From Paraplanobispora siamensis (GTDB lineage Bacteria > Actinomycetota > Actinomycetes > Streptosporangiales > Streptosporangiaceae): a stretch of 64,000 bases of DNA. The translations under genes were made by a program, and so were the position numbers. The notes beneath the pieces were generated by a model. It saw only the letters and a program-made list of their open reading frames with translations, was not told the DNA's origin and searched no databases. Location of the stretch: positions 248,001 to 312,000 of the forward strand of contig NZ_BOOJ01000012.1 in assembly GCF_016863175.1 (NCBI RefSeq), written 5' to 3'. How positions within the stretch are numbered: position 1 is the first letter of the stretch; the number at the start of each line of letters is the position of its first letter. This document shows, in pieces, positions 15,901 through 24,397 of this stretch.

Positions 15901-16935
15901 GTGCCGATCTTCATCGCCCGCCTGCTGGCCCGGTTCAGGCTGCTGGGGACGTGGTGGTCGCCCGTCGCCGTGCTCGGCTTCGTCTATCTGACGAGCTGGC
16001 CGCTGATGGCGCTCGCCGAGCCCGCGGGCAGCGAGATCGTCGAGCCCGGCAACTACTGGTGGTACTTCATGGTCACCGCCGCGACCGTGGGTTACGGCGA
16101 CCTCTATCCGGAGTCGGCGGCGGGCCACGTCGTCGGCGTGTACGTCATCGTCGGCGGCATCGCGGCGCTGACGACGCTCTTCACCAAGCTCGCATCGGTG
16201 CTGGAACGATCGAAGGGACGGCGGATGCAGGGTTCCGTCACGGCCGACGGCGCCGGCCACATCGTGCTGCTCGGGTACACCCCGGGCCGGACCGAGCGGA
16301 TCGTGGACGAGCTGATCGCCGACGATCCGTGTGAGATCGTCCTGTGCGCCTGGGAGGAGGTCTCGGCCCATCCCATGCCGGATCGCGACGTCACGTTCGT
16401 GCGCGGCGACCTGACCTCGGAGGAGGTGCTGCGCCGGGCCGGGGTGCAGCGGGCGCACAGCGTGCTCGTCGACGCCCGCGACGACAACGAGGCGCTGGCC
16501 GTCGCGCTGACCGCCGACCACGTCGCCGAGGGCGCCCACCTGGTCGTCGCGCTGCGCGACCTGAGCCGGGCCCCGCACCTGCGCTACGTCGACGAGGCGG
16601 TGCGCTGCGTCCAGTGGCACACCCCTCACATGATCACCGAGGAGCTGAAGGATCCCGGGATCACCGAGGTCTACACCGACCTGATGACCCACGGCGGCGC
16701 GAACACCTACTCGGCGCGGCTGCCCGGGTCGCTGGGCCCGGTGCGGGTCGAGCGCTGCCAGATCGCGCTCGGCCGGATGTGCGGCGCCACCGTGCTGGCC
16801 GCCCGCGCCGGCGGCGAGCTGCTGGTGAACCCCGACTGGCAGTCCACGCTCCCGCCGGGGGCCGTGCTGTACTACGTCAGCTCACGCCGCCTCACCTCCG
16901 AGGAGATAGCCAAGGCCCTGGGCGAGGCGGGCTGA
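15901..16935 (+). CDS. Potassium channel with RCK (TrkA-N) domain
   Basis: The 344-residue protein has two membrane helices (WWSPVAVLGFVYLTSW and the segment after the pore). The pore loop TVGYGD at residues 62-67 is the canonical K+ selectivity filter. From about residue 115 a Rossmann-like RCK domain follows (GHIVLLGYTPGRTERIVDEL, then VTFVRGDLTSEEVLRRAGV), ending with a small C-terminal domain. It should be a tetrameric, ligand-gated K+ channel in the plasma membrane. The GTG at 15901 has GGGGGGA a few nt upstream. It is divergent from the sugar operon and stands alone. Confidence 0.9.
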   Translation: MPIFIARLLARFRLLGTWWSPVAVLGFVYLTSWPLMALAEPAGSEIVEPGNYWWYFMVTAATVGYGDLYPESAAGHVVGVYVIVGGIAALTTLFTKLASVLERSKGRRMQGSVTADGAGHIVLLGYTPGRTERIVDELIADDPCEIVLCAWEEVSAHPMPDRDVTFVRGDLTSEEVLRRAGVQRAHSVLVDARDDNEALAVALTADHVAEGAHLVVALRDLSRAPHLRYVDEAVRCVQWHTPHMITEELKDPGITEVYTDLMTHGGANTYSARLPGSLGPVRVERCQIALGRMCGATVLAARAGGELLVNPDWQSTLPPGAVLYYVSSRRLTSEEIAKALGEAG

Positions 16936-17099
16936 CCGGGCGCCGGCCTCTGACCCGCGCCGACATCGGAGGACGCCCGCCGGGGACACACGGCTGAAAG
17001 CGCTCCGCAAGGGGTGTGGGCTATCTGTTGGGCGAGCGGGACCGGGGTCACGGGTCACTCCGGCCCGTCGCGGGCCCGCTCCCTCAAAAAGGAGGCCCC

Positions 17100-17480
17100 A
17101 TGACGCATCCTGATCAGCCGGCAACCCGGGACCAGCGGTCGTTCTGGGAGAAACCGCCGATCTGGCTCCGCGCTCTCGGCATCCCGATCGCACTGCTGGC
17201 GACTCTGCAGATGAGCGACGAACGCGGTCCGCTCATGGGCGTCCTCGCGGGAGTCGTGTACGGCTCGCTGGCGATCGGCCTGCTCGCGTGGGACCGGTTC
17301 ATGGTCTGGGGCCGTGAGCATCCCCTGCTCGACACTCTGAGCTTCGGGCCCGTCATGTTCCTCGTCCTGGCCACTCTCACCCCCCTGTCGCCGATGGTCT
17401 GCGCGGCGGCCGCGGCCGGGGCCACCGTCCTGTTCGTCGTCCTCAAGCACCTGCAGCGCCGGCGGGCGCCGCAGTCCTGA
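17100..17480 (+). CDS. Small membrane protein of unknown function
   Basis: The 126-residue protein has a hydrophilic N-terminus (MTHPDQPATRDQRSFWEKPP) followed by three to four hydrophobic stretches and a basic C-terminal end (KHLQRRRAPQS). The ATG at 17100 has AAGGAGG with good spacing. I do not recognise a family. It lies between the K+ channel gene and the convergent ROK regulator. A half-site resembling the LacI palindrome (GAAAGCGCTC) lies about 100 nt upstream but is not convincing. Confidence 0.75.
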   Translation: MTHPDQPATRDQRSFWEKPPIWLRALGIPIALLATLQMSDERGPLMGVLAGVVYGSLAIGLLAWDRFMVWGREHPLLDTLSFGPVMFLVLATLTPLSPMVCAAAAAGATVLFVVLKHLQRRRAPQS

Positions 17481-17522
17481 GCCGGCCACCCGCTCACGGG
17501 TTCCGTTCCCGGGCGCGTGCTC

Positions 17523-18743
17523 TCAGGCGGTCTCCGGCGCGGGTCGTGCGTCCGCGGGCCGTACGTCCGCTCTCCAGGAGTCGAGCCCGGCCTCCGACAG
17601 CACGGTGTCGAAGGCGAGCTCGGCCGCCCCGCGGAGGCTGCCGTCCCGGGGGAAGGCGGCGCGGATCAACGGTGGCGGGTCGTGGCGGCGGAAGCGCATG
17701 AGCCCCGACAGGTAGGCGGCGCGGACGGAGTCCCCCGCCTGGTCCAGGAGCGCGGCGGCCACCCCGGAGAGCGTCACGATCCGCGGGTCCAGCGCGTTGA
17801 CCAGGCCGCCGATGCCGCGCCCGAGGTTGCGCGCCACCCGGTCGACCGCCGCCAGGGCCGCGGGGTCGCCCTCGCCGGCCCGCCGCAGGACGGCGTCGGC
17901 GGCGCTGCGCGGGGCGGCCGGGGGCGGGGCGCCGAGGATGCGCGCCAGTGCCCGGCCGTCGACTTCGAGGTCCCAGCACCCGTGCGCGCCGCACGGGCAG
18001 GGGCGGTCCGGGTCGCCGAAGGGCAGGTGCCCGAACTCGCCGCCCGCGCCGGTGCTGCCGGTGGTGGCGCGCCCGTGTTCGAGCACCACGCCGCCGACCC
18101 CCACCTCCACGGCCACGTGGAGGGCCACGTCGGCCCCGGTCGCGGCGCCCCGGCGGGCCTCGGCGACCCCGGCCATCGTGGCGTCGTTGCCGATCACGAC
18201 GGGGACCGGGGCGATCCGCAGCCGCTCGGCGACCTCGACGTCCCGCCAGCCGATGGTGGCCGACTCCACCAGGCGGCCCCCGCTGACCGTGCCCGGCATG
18301 GAGACCCCGACCGCCCGAAGGCGGGGCCCGAAGGCGGTCCGGGCCTCGCGGAGGGCCTGCGAGATGCGCGCCAGGACGTCCTCGGCGGGCTGCCCGCCGT
18401 ACCGTTCGCGCCGCAGGGGTTCGAGCCCGCCGCCCAGGTGGGCCACCGCGAGCCGCCAGGACTCGTAGGAGACGTCCACCGCCGCCACCACCGGTCCCCG
18501 CTCGTGGCGGCGCACCGTGCGGGTGGGCCGCCCGCGGGCCCCGGTGGGTTCGGCGGCGGTCTCCTCGACCAGGTCGAGCGCGCGCAGCCGCGCCAGGATC
18601 TCCGCCGCCGAGCCCCGGCTCAGGCCGAGGTCGCGGGCGAGCTCGGCGCGGGTCGTCTGCGGGTGGAGGTGGACGTGCCGCAGCACGTCGAGCATCCCCC
18701 GCACCTGGAGGGCGCGTGCCCGCCCGACTTCACCGGCTCTCAT
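17523..18743 (-). CDS. ROK-family transcriptional regulator
   Basis: The N-terminal winged helix (TRAELARDLGLSRGSAAEIL) is fused to a ROK sugar-kinase-like domain: PVVAAVDVSYESWRLAV, VVIGNDATMAGVAEARRG, GAGGEFGHLPFG and the zinc motif CPCGAHGCWDLE. The GEFGH motif and the zinc cysteines are intact, so sugar binding is plausible. I use the ATG at 18743 (406 residues); a TTG at 18761 is possible. It is divergent from a HAD phosphatase gene, which may be its target. The intergenic -10-like elements are arranged as an inverted repeat. Confidence 0.87.
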   Translation of the reverse strand: MRAGEVGRARALQVRGMLDVLRHVHLHPQTTRAELARDLGLSRGSAAEILARLRALDLVEETAAEPTGARGRPTRTVRRHERGPVVAAVDVSYESWRLAVAHLGGGLEPLRRERYGGQPAEDVLARISQALREARTAFGPRLRAVGVSMPGTVSGGRLVESATIGWRDVEVAERLRIAPVPVVIGNDATMAGVAEARRGAATGADVALHVAVEVGVGGVVLEHGRATTGSTGAGGEFGHLPFGDPDRPCPCGAHGCWDLEVDGRALARILGAPPPAAPRSAADAVLRRAGEGDPAALAAVDRVARNLGRGIGGLVNALDPRIVTLSGVAAALLDQAGDSVRAAYLSGLMRFRRHDPPPLIRAAFPRDGSLRGAAELAFDTVLSEAGLDSWRADVRPADARPAPETA

Positions 18744-18774
18744 GAAAGGGGATTGTGTCAACTTTCCCGCCGCG

Positions 18775-18799
18775 ATTATGCTCGTGAGGCGATCATAAT
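18775..18799. promoter_or_regulatory. Inverted repeat with back-to-back -10-like elements
   Basis: ATTATG (18775-18780) and CATAAT (18794-18799) form an inverted repeat with a 13-nt spacer between the divergent ROK and HAD genes. Read outward, each arm is CATAAT, a plausible -10 hexamer for the gene on its side. One bound regulator could control both promoters. Confidence 0.45.
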
Positions 18800-18817
18800 A
18801 GAGGAGAGGCGGCAGGC

Positions 18818-19507
18818 ATGCTGGAGACCGGAGATCCGCGAGGCGAGGGGACGATGAGCGTGCCGATCCGAAGTGAGGAAGCGCCCGGCGTGCTGGAGGG
18901 CGTGCGCGCCGTCCTGCTCGACATGGACGGCACCCTGGTCGACTCCGACAGCGCGGTCGAGCGCTGCTGGCGGACCTGGGCCGTGCGGTACGGCCTGCCG
19001 GAGGAGGAGGTGGTCGCCGGCGTCCACGGATATCCCGCCCCCACCTCGATCCGCCGCCTGGCTCCGTGGCTCTCCGAGGAGGAGGTCGCCGACGCCGCGC
19101 AGCTCCTGCTCGACCTGGAGTGCACCGACCTCGACGGTGTCGTGGCCGCGCAGGGCGCCGGGGAGCTCCTCGCCGTCCTGGCCGAGCGCGCCATCCCGTG
19201 GGCGGTCGTCACCGGCTCCGGCGCCAGGCTGGCCAAGGCCCGGCTCGCCGCCGCCGGCGTCACCGCGCCGTTCGTCGTCTCCCTGGACGATGTCGCGGTC
19301 GGCAAGCCCGACCCGGAGGGCTATCTCATGGCGGCGGCCGAACTCGGCGTCGACCCCGCCGCGTGCCTGGCCGTCGAGGACTCCGCTCCGGGGATCGCCG
19401 CGGGCCGGGCGGCGGGCATGCCGGTCGCCGCCCTGCGCGGCCTGGACGGCGAGCTGTCGATCACCCACTTGGGAGAGCTCGCCGCCCACCTGCGCCGCGT
19501 CGGATAA
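18818..19507 (+). CDS. HAD-superfamily phosphatase (sugar-phosphatase-like)
   Basis: This 229-residue phosphatase has motif I LLDMDGTLVDS (Asp35 and Asp37), motif II in VVTGSG, the motif III lysine in VGKPDPEGYL and motif IV in VEDSAPGIAAGRAAG. The cap domain has the size of the beta-phosphoglucomutase/2-deoxyglucose-6-phosphatase subgroup. Substrates are probably small sugar phosphates. The ATG at 18818 has GAGGAGAGG eight nt upstream; the ATG at 18854 is an alternative with a weaker site. It is divergent from a ROK regulator, which fits sugar-linked control. Confidence 0.9.
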   Translation: MLETGDPRGEGTMSVPIRSEEAPGVLEGVRAVLLDMDGTLVDSDSAVERCWRTWAVRYGLPEEEVVAGVHGYPAPTSIRRLAPWLSEEEVADAAQLLLDLECTDLDGVVAAQGAGELLAVLAERAIPWAVVTGSGARLAKARLAAAGVTAPFVVSLDDVAVGKPDPEGYLMAAAELGVDPAACLAVEDSAPGIAAGRAAGMPVAALRGLDGELSITHLGELAAHLRRVG

Positions 19508-19714
19508 AAGATCGGGGGAGGGCAGGGCCGGTTCGGCGGACACGGGCCCGGCGAGGAACCGCGGGCTCCGCCGCCTGGCGCCGGCGGGCACGGCCGATTA
19601 CTCCGGGGGCCCCGGATGAGGAGATCATTCGGTGGGAAGCGCACGCTCCTCGTCGGGCTCCCGTGCGGAGTCCTCACCCGACGACCTCAAGGCCCCGAGT
19701 GATTGGGATGGCGC

Positions 19715-20692
19715 ATGTCCGACCGCTCCGCGCGTTTCTGGTGGATCGCCGCGATCCTGCTGGCCGCGCTGCCGTACACGCTGATCGGCTCGGGCGTCCC
19801 CCACTTCGGGATCTGCTCTCTCCGGGGGGCGGAGGTGCCGGGCATGGGCTCGGTGGGGGCGGCGGCGATTCCGTTCCTGGCGTTCCTCGCGTCGGCCGCG
19901 CTGCTCCCGCCGCTCCTGGCCGGACTGGCGCTCGCCGCGCGGCGGGCCGGGCCGCGCGGGCACAGGATCGTGATCAGGACCGGAGCCGGTGCGGCCTTCG
20001 CGGCGGCGGTCGCCTACGGCTTCTCCCCGGCGCTGACGTTCCCGTACTGCCCGGCGGAGCCGCTGGACGCCTGGGCCGTGATGCCGCTCTACGGGGCGAT
20101 CGGGGGATGCGTGCTGCTCGCGGGCCTGGTAGGTGGACCGGACGCCTGGGACGGTGTTCCGGGTGAACCGGCGGGGGCGAGGCTCCGGCGGCACGCGCTG
20201 CCGGCGGCGGCGGTGGCCGTCACCGCGCTGCCGTCCGCGGTCAACCTCGCCACGGACCGGGCCACCTGGATCGGCGAGCCGTCGTCCTGGCTGTACGCCG
20301 CCCTCCTCGACTGGACCGGGGCGGTACCGTGGGCCGTCGCCGACCGGCTGGTCGGGCTCGGCCTGATGGTCGTGGTGGTGGCGCTCGCCGTGACGGGGGG
20401 CCGCCGGATCCGGCGCGTCGCCGTCTCGGTGCTGGCCGTCGTCGCCGTGATCGGCGTTCTCCTCACCGAGCCGCTCCTGAGTCCCGTGACCCCGAGCCCC
20501 GAGCCGTCGCACTCACCGGAGGAGATCGCACGCGTTCAGGAGGACTTCTACATGGGATTCCTGGAGGGCGGCATCCGGCTGATGCCGCCCGAGGGCGTCT
20601 CCCCGGGATGGTTCAGCCTGGCCTACGGCGTCGCCGCGATCCTGGTGCTCCTGCACGCCCGCCGGGTCCGGGGCCGGGAGGCGGCCCGCTGA
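19715..20692 (+). CDS. Membrane protein of unknown function
   Basis: The 325-residue protein has about seven or eight hydrophobic segments. It begins with a helix near residues 8-25 and ends with a helix and the basic tail ARRVRGREAAR. Between the last two helices is a hydrophilic loop with PSPEPSHSPEEIARVQEDF. I do not recognise a family. An upstream TTG at 19703 is the alternative start. The 207 bp before it hold no gene I can support. Confidence 0.7.
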   Translation: MSDRSARFWWIAAILLAALPYTLIGSGVPHFGICSLRGAEVPGMGSVGAAAIPFLAFLASAALLPPLLAGLALAARRAGPRGHRIVIRTGAGAAFAAAVAYGFSPALTFPYCPAEPLDAWAVMPLYGAIGGCVLLAGLVGGPDAWDGVPGEPAGARLRRHALPAAAVAVTALPSAVNLATDRATWIGEPSSWLYAALLDWTGAVPWAVADRLVGLGLMVVVVALAVTGGRRIRRVAVSVLAVVAVIGVLLTEPLLSPVTPSPEPSHSPEEIARVQEDFYMGFLEGGIRLMPPEGVSPGWFSLAYGVAAILVLLHARRVRGREAAR

Positions 20693-20706
20693 CCCGGCGG
20701 GTCCCG

Positions 20707-21933
20707 TCAGATCTCGCCCTTGGTCTCCAGGCGGGTCAGGGCCCTGGCCACCGGGTGGGCGGTCAGGGCGATCTGCCACTCGCGGGCGCCCAGCTCGCGC
20801 AGCCGGGCCGCGACGGTCCCGTCGTCGATGACCGGGGGCGGCTCCCAGGTCAGGCGGCGTACGGCGTCCGGCTGCAGGAGGTTCTCGGTCGGCATGTGGT
20901 GCTCGTCGGCGAGGGCGGCCACCACGGTCCTGGCCGCCGCGAGCCGCCGGGCGGCCACCGGATCGCGGTCCATCCAGCGGTTGGCGGGGGGCGGGCCCTC
21001 GCCCGGGGCGCCGGGCTGGGGGAGCCGGGACTCCGGCAGCGTGCGGGCGGTGTTGACCGCGGCCAGCCAGTCGCGCAGGTGGCGGCGGGCGCTGCGCCCG
21101 GTGAACGGGGCGATCTCGGTCAGGGCCTTGGTGGTGCGGGGCAGCTCCAGGGCGGCGGCGACGATCGCGGAGTCGGGCAGCATCCGGCCCGGTGCCAGGT
21201 CGGCCTCGCGGGCGAGGCTGTCGCGGAGCGTCCACAGCTCCCGGACCACGGCCAGCCCGCGCGCCGAGCGGACCTTGTGGATGCCGGAGGTGCGCCGCCA
21301 GGGGTCGGAACGCGGGGGCGGCGTCCGGTGCGCCAGCACCCAGGCGAACTCCTCGTGCGCCCACGGCAGCTTCCCGCTGGCCTCCAGCTCCTCGTGGAGC
21401 CTGTCGCGCAGCTCGACCAGGACCTCGACGTCGAGCGCGGCGTAGCGCAGCCAGTCCTCGGGCAGCGGCCGGGTGGACCAGTCGGCGGCCGAGTGGCCCT
21501 TCTCCAGCCGGAACCCGAGAACGTTCTCGACCATCATGCCGAGCCCCACCCGCTCGTAGCCGAGCAGCCGGCCGGCCAGCTCGGTGTCGAACAACCGCCG
21601 GGGGCGGAAGCCCAGCTCCGCCAGGCAGGGCAGGTCCTGGGAGGCGGCGTGCAGCACGACCTCGGCGTCGGCCAGCGCGGCGTCCAGCTCCGACAGGTCG
21701 GGGCAGCCGATCGGGTCGATCAGCGCGCTGCCCGCGCCGGCGCGCCGCAGCTGCACGAGGTAGGCCCGGCCGCTGTAGCGGTAACCGGAGGCCCGCTCGG
21801 CGTCCACGGCGACGGGGCCGGTGCCCGCCGAGAAGGCCCGCACGACCTCTGCCAGGCCGGCCGGGTCACCGATGACGGGCGGGATGCCCTCCCTGGGTTC
21901 CAGCAGTGGAACGATGGTCGTCTCGTCGGTCAC
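20707..21933 (-). CDS. rnd: Ribonuclease D family 3'-5' exonuclease with HRDC domain
   Basis: The 408-residue protein has the DEDD exonuclease motifs: PVAVDAERASG (Exo I), VLHAASQDLPCL with LFDTELAGRLLG (Exo II) and YAALDVEVLVEL (Exo III, Tyr plus Asp). An HRDC-like helical domain follows (RGLAVVRELWTLRDSLA onward). It should trim the 3' ends of structured RNAs. The GTG start at 21933 overlaps the DUF3000 stop codon as GTGA. This linkage to DUF3000 and hemE is a recurrent actinomycete arrangement. Confidence 0.92.
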   Translation of the reverse strand: MTDETTIVPLLEPREGIPPVIGDPAGLAEVVRAFSAGTGPVAVDAERASGYRYSGRAYLVQLRRAGAGSALIDPIGCPDLSELDAALADAEVVLHAASQDLPCLAELGFRPRRLFDTELAGRLLGYERVGLGMMVENVLGFRLEKGHSAADWSTRPLPEDWLRYAALDVEVLVELRDRLHEELEASGKLPWAHEEFAWVLAHRTPPPRSDPWRRTSGIHKVRSARGLAVVRELWTLRDSLAREADLAPGRMLPDSAIVAAALELPRTTKALTEIAPFTGRSARRHLRDWLAAVNTARTLPESRLPQPGAPGEGPPPANRWMDRDPVAARRLAAARTVVAALADEHHMPTENLLQPDAVRRLTWEPPPVIDDGTVAARLRELGAREWQIALTAHPVARALTRLETKGEI

Positions 21934-22526
21934 GTTCTGAAGGGCTCCGGATCTTCGCGACGGCGCGGCGGCAGGGTCGCCACGCCGGGTGGCAGGGGCG
22001 GGATTCCCGCGGCGAGGCACATCAGGTCGCACCAGGCGGAGACGTGCCCGGACAGGTCCTCGTCCAGGGGCGACCAGGAGGCGCGCAGCTCCAGCTCCGT
22101 GGTCACCGGGTCCTCGGCCTTGTTGCCGAAGCCCTCGGAGACCGCCCTGGTGACGGTGCCGCCCGCGGCGGCGTAACCGGCGTCGTGGGCCTCGAGCGCC
22201 TCGGTGAGCCAGCTCCAGGCGACCGGTCCGAGCAGCGGGTCCTCGGTGATCTCGGGTTCCATGTCCGCCCGGACGTAGGCGACCAGGCGGAACTGGCCGT
22301 CCCAGCCGCGCTGGCCGTCCGGGTCGAACAGGACGATGAGGCGGCCGACCGCGAGCTCGTCGTCGTCGCGGTAGACCGAGGCGCCGATGGCGGCCGAGTA
22401 GGGGGCCAGGCGCTGCGGCGCGGGGATGTCCTCCAGCTCGATCTCCGGCCTGACCTCCGCCGGACGCAGGCTGGCCACCGCACGCCGGAAGACGGCGGGG
22501 GCAGGCGGCGCGTCACCGAGGGTCAT
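21930..22526 (-). CDS. DUF3000 family protein
   Basis: The 198-residue acidic protein matches the actinomycete DUF3000 family by its motifs (RPEIELEDIPAPQRLAPY, DPLLGPVAWSWLTEALEAH, TELELRASWSPLDEDLSGHV) and by its position between rnd and hemE. It has no catalytic motif I recognise and is probably cytoplasmic. I chose the ATG at 22526 because similarity begins there; the ATG at 22556 is in frame. Its 3' end overlaps the rnd start by 4 bp. Confidence 0.85.
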   Translation of the reverse strand: MTLGDAPPAPAVFRRAVASLRPAEVRPEIELEDIPAPQRLAPYSAAIGASVYRDDDELAVGRLIVLFDPDGQRGWDGQFRLVAYVRADMEPEITEDPLLGPVAWSWLTEALEAHDAGYAAAGGTVTRAVSEGFGNKAEDPVTTELELRASWSPLDEDLSGHVSAWCDLMCLAAGIPPLPPGVATLPPRRREDPEPFRT

Positions 22527-22595
22527 ATCGGAAGGGTAGGTCGAAATCGAGTGCATGGGGACCACTGGGGTGTGCGAAGGAGCCATCGGAGCCGA

Positions 22596-22802
22596 TCAAA
22601 CCGACGCCATCGACCGGAAGGCCGCGTCCTCGCCGCCCGGGAACCCGAGGAGCAGCGCGTGACCGCACTCGGCGCAGGCCCACTCGGGGCACTCCCCGGC
22701 CTCGTGTCCGTCCAGGCAGGGAGGCTGCTCGAAAACCCGATCAGCGGCGCAGGAGACACAGTGCTCACCGCGGTGTTCGGGTGAATTCCACATCGTGGTC
22801 AT
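22596..22802 (-). CDS. Small protein with two CxxC knuckles (zinc-ribbon-like)
   Basis: This 68-residue protein has CVSC (residues 15-18) and CAEC (43-46) pairs plus Cys29 and Cys38, consistent with a structural zinc site. The ATG at 22802 follows GAAAGG at workable spacing. It lies just upstream of DUF3000 on the same strand. The function is unknown. Confidence 0.7.
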   Translation of the reverse strand: MTTMWNSPEHRGEHCVSCAADRVFEQPPCLDGHEAGECPEWACAECGHALLLGFPGGEDAAFRSMASV

Positions 22803-23236
22803 CGCACGGCCTTTCGTCGGGTCGTGGTCCGACGTTGGCACGTCGCGCCGACAATTCCGCGCAACGTGCTCGGCGTGTCCCGAAAGTGGTGCCGGAATCG
22901 ATGCCGCGCGGTGATTTGGCGAACATTTGGACCAGCCGGGGGCCGGCCCGGGCCCGCGGATGGGAGAAACTGTACCCGGAAACATGATCGCTTCGTGTCC
23001 GATCCGCCAGGGTTCGGGTGGAGAGACGGCTCGGATCGGGACGGGCAGAGGTGACCTAAGCCCCCAAACCGGAGGAACCATAACGACAGTCTGCTTTGAC
23101 GCGGTCTATGCCTTCTCCTTGCTGGTGTCACCTCATAACCGGTGATTTCCGTACAGCTCGCGCGGACTGAGGACGCGGGATGCGCACTCGCGCCCGTGAT
23201 GCACGGACCGGTACCCCGGCATGGCACCCTGGGAGG
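22803..23236. other. Intergenic stretch between the zinc-ribbon gene and hemE
   Basis: About 430 bp hold no gene I can support. GAGGTGAC at 23048-23055 and GTCACCTC at 23127-23134 are perfect inverted copies 71 nt apart, and a GGAGGAACC motif between them is not followed by a normal start codon. Promoters for both flanking genes must lie here. Confidence 0.5.
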
Positions 23237-24274
23237 GTGAATCCCGAGCTTGCCGACTCCCCGTTCCTGCGCGCCTGCCGCCGCCAGCCCGTCTCCCGCA
23301 CGCCGGTGTGGTTCATGCGACAGGCCGGCCGCTCCCTGCCCGAATACCGGGCCGTGCGCGGCGGGGTGCCGATGCTCACCGCCTGCGCCACCCCGGACCT
23401 GATCGTGGAGATCACGATGCAGCCGGTCCGCCGCTACGGAGTGGACGCGGCCATCTTCTTCAGCGACATCGTGGTGCCGCTCAAGGCGATCGGGATCGAC
23501 CTCGACATCAAGCCCGGCGTCGGCCCGGTGGTGGCCTCCCCGATCAGGGACACCGCCGCGGTCGAGACGCTGCGCCCGATCGAGCCCGACGACGTCTCCT
23601 ACGTCACCGAGGCGATCGGGGCCCTCACCGGGGAGCTGGGAGCGACGCCGCTCATCGGCTTCGCGGGGGCGCCGTTCACGCTCGCCTCCTATCTCATCGA
23701 GGGCGGCCCGTCCAAGAACCACGACCACACCAAGGCCATGATGTACGGCGAGCCGCAGCTGTGGCACGCCCTGATGGACCGGCTGACCGAGATCACCCTC
23801 GGCTTCCTGCGCATCCAGGTCGCGGCCGGCGCCTCGGCGGTCCAGCTCTTCGACTCCTGGGTCGGCGCCGTCGCGCCCGACGACTACCGCGAGTTCGTCA
23901 TGCCCTACACCAGCCGGATCTTCGCCGGCCTGGCCGACCTCGACGTCCCGCGCATCCACTTCGGCGTCGGCACCGGCGAGCTGCTCGGCCTGCTCGGTGA
24001 GGCGGGCGCCGACGTGGTCGGCGTCGACTGGCGCGTCCCCCTCGACGAGGCCGCCCGCCGGATCGGTCCCGGCAAGGCGCTGCAGGGCAACCTCGACCCG
24101 GCGATCCTGCTCGCCCCCTGGGAGGCCGTCGAGCGCCGCGCGGCCGACATCCTGACCAGGGGCGCCAAGGCGGAGGGTCACATCTTCAACCTCGGCCACG
24201 GGGTGCTGCCCGGGACCGACCCCGACCAGCTCGCCCGCCTCACCGACTTCGTCCACGACTCCTCCGCCCGCTGA
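23237..24274 (+). CDS. hemE: Uroporphyrinogen III decarboxylase
   Basis: The 345-residue enzyme removes four acetate carboxyls from uroporphyrinogen III to give coproporphyrinogen III in heme synthesis. The signature [16 protein letters not shown] near the N-terminus, the substrate-binding Asp in [20 protein letters not shown], and the C-terminal [11 protein letters not shown] and [15 protein letters not shown] are all intact. The GTG at 23237 is directly preceded by GGGAGG with no spacer, so the start is uncertain; an ATG at 23180 is in frame. It is followed by hemY and hemQ, the coproporphyrin-dependent branch used by actinobacteria. Confidence 0.93.
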   Translation: MNPELADSPFLRACRRQPVSRTPVWFMRQAGRSLPEYRAVRGGVPMLTACATPDLIVEITMQPVRRYGVDAAIFFSDIVVPLKAIGIDLDIKPGVGPVVASPIRDTAAVETLRPIEPDDVSYVTEAIGALTGELGATPLIGFAGAPFTLASYLIEGGPSKNHDHTKAMMYGEPQLWHALMDRLTEITLGFLRIQVAAGASAVQLFDSWVGAVAPDDYREFVMPYTSRIFAGLADLDVPRIHFGVGTGELLGLLGEAGADVVGVDWRVPLDEAARRIGPGKALQGNLDPAILLAPWEAVERRAADILTRGAKAEGHIFNLGHGVLPGTDPDQLARLTDFVHDSSAR

Positions 24275-24397
24275 CATCGGCCCGGACCTCTGATCCTCTC
24301 CGCGGCCGGCCTTCTCGGTAGCTGATCTCCTCTGTGGCTCCGGGCCCCGTGCCCGCGCCCGGCGGCGCGGCCCCTCGGCGCACGGGGACCCGGGGGC

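Noticed and set aside
13381-16692. A 1103-codon minus-strand frame covering the DUF993 gene
   Set aside because: Only the part from 14514 down is protein-like; the rest is antisense or out of frame with the oxidoreductase and K+ channel genes.
16995-17004. A third LacI-type operator before the small membrane protein gene
   Set aside because: Only the left half (GAAAGCGCT) matches; the right half is not complementary.
18756-18761. TTGACA as the -35 of the ROK gene
   Set aside because: A matching -10 would fall inside the coding sequence; the hexamer overlaps the alternative TTG start instead.
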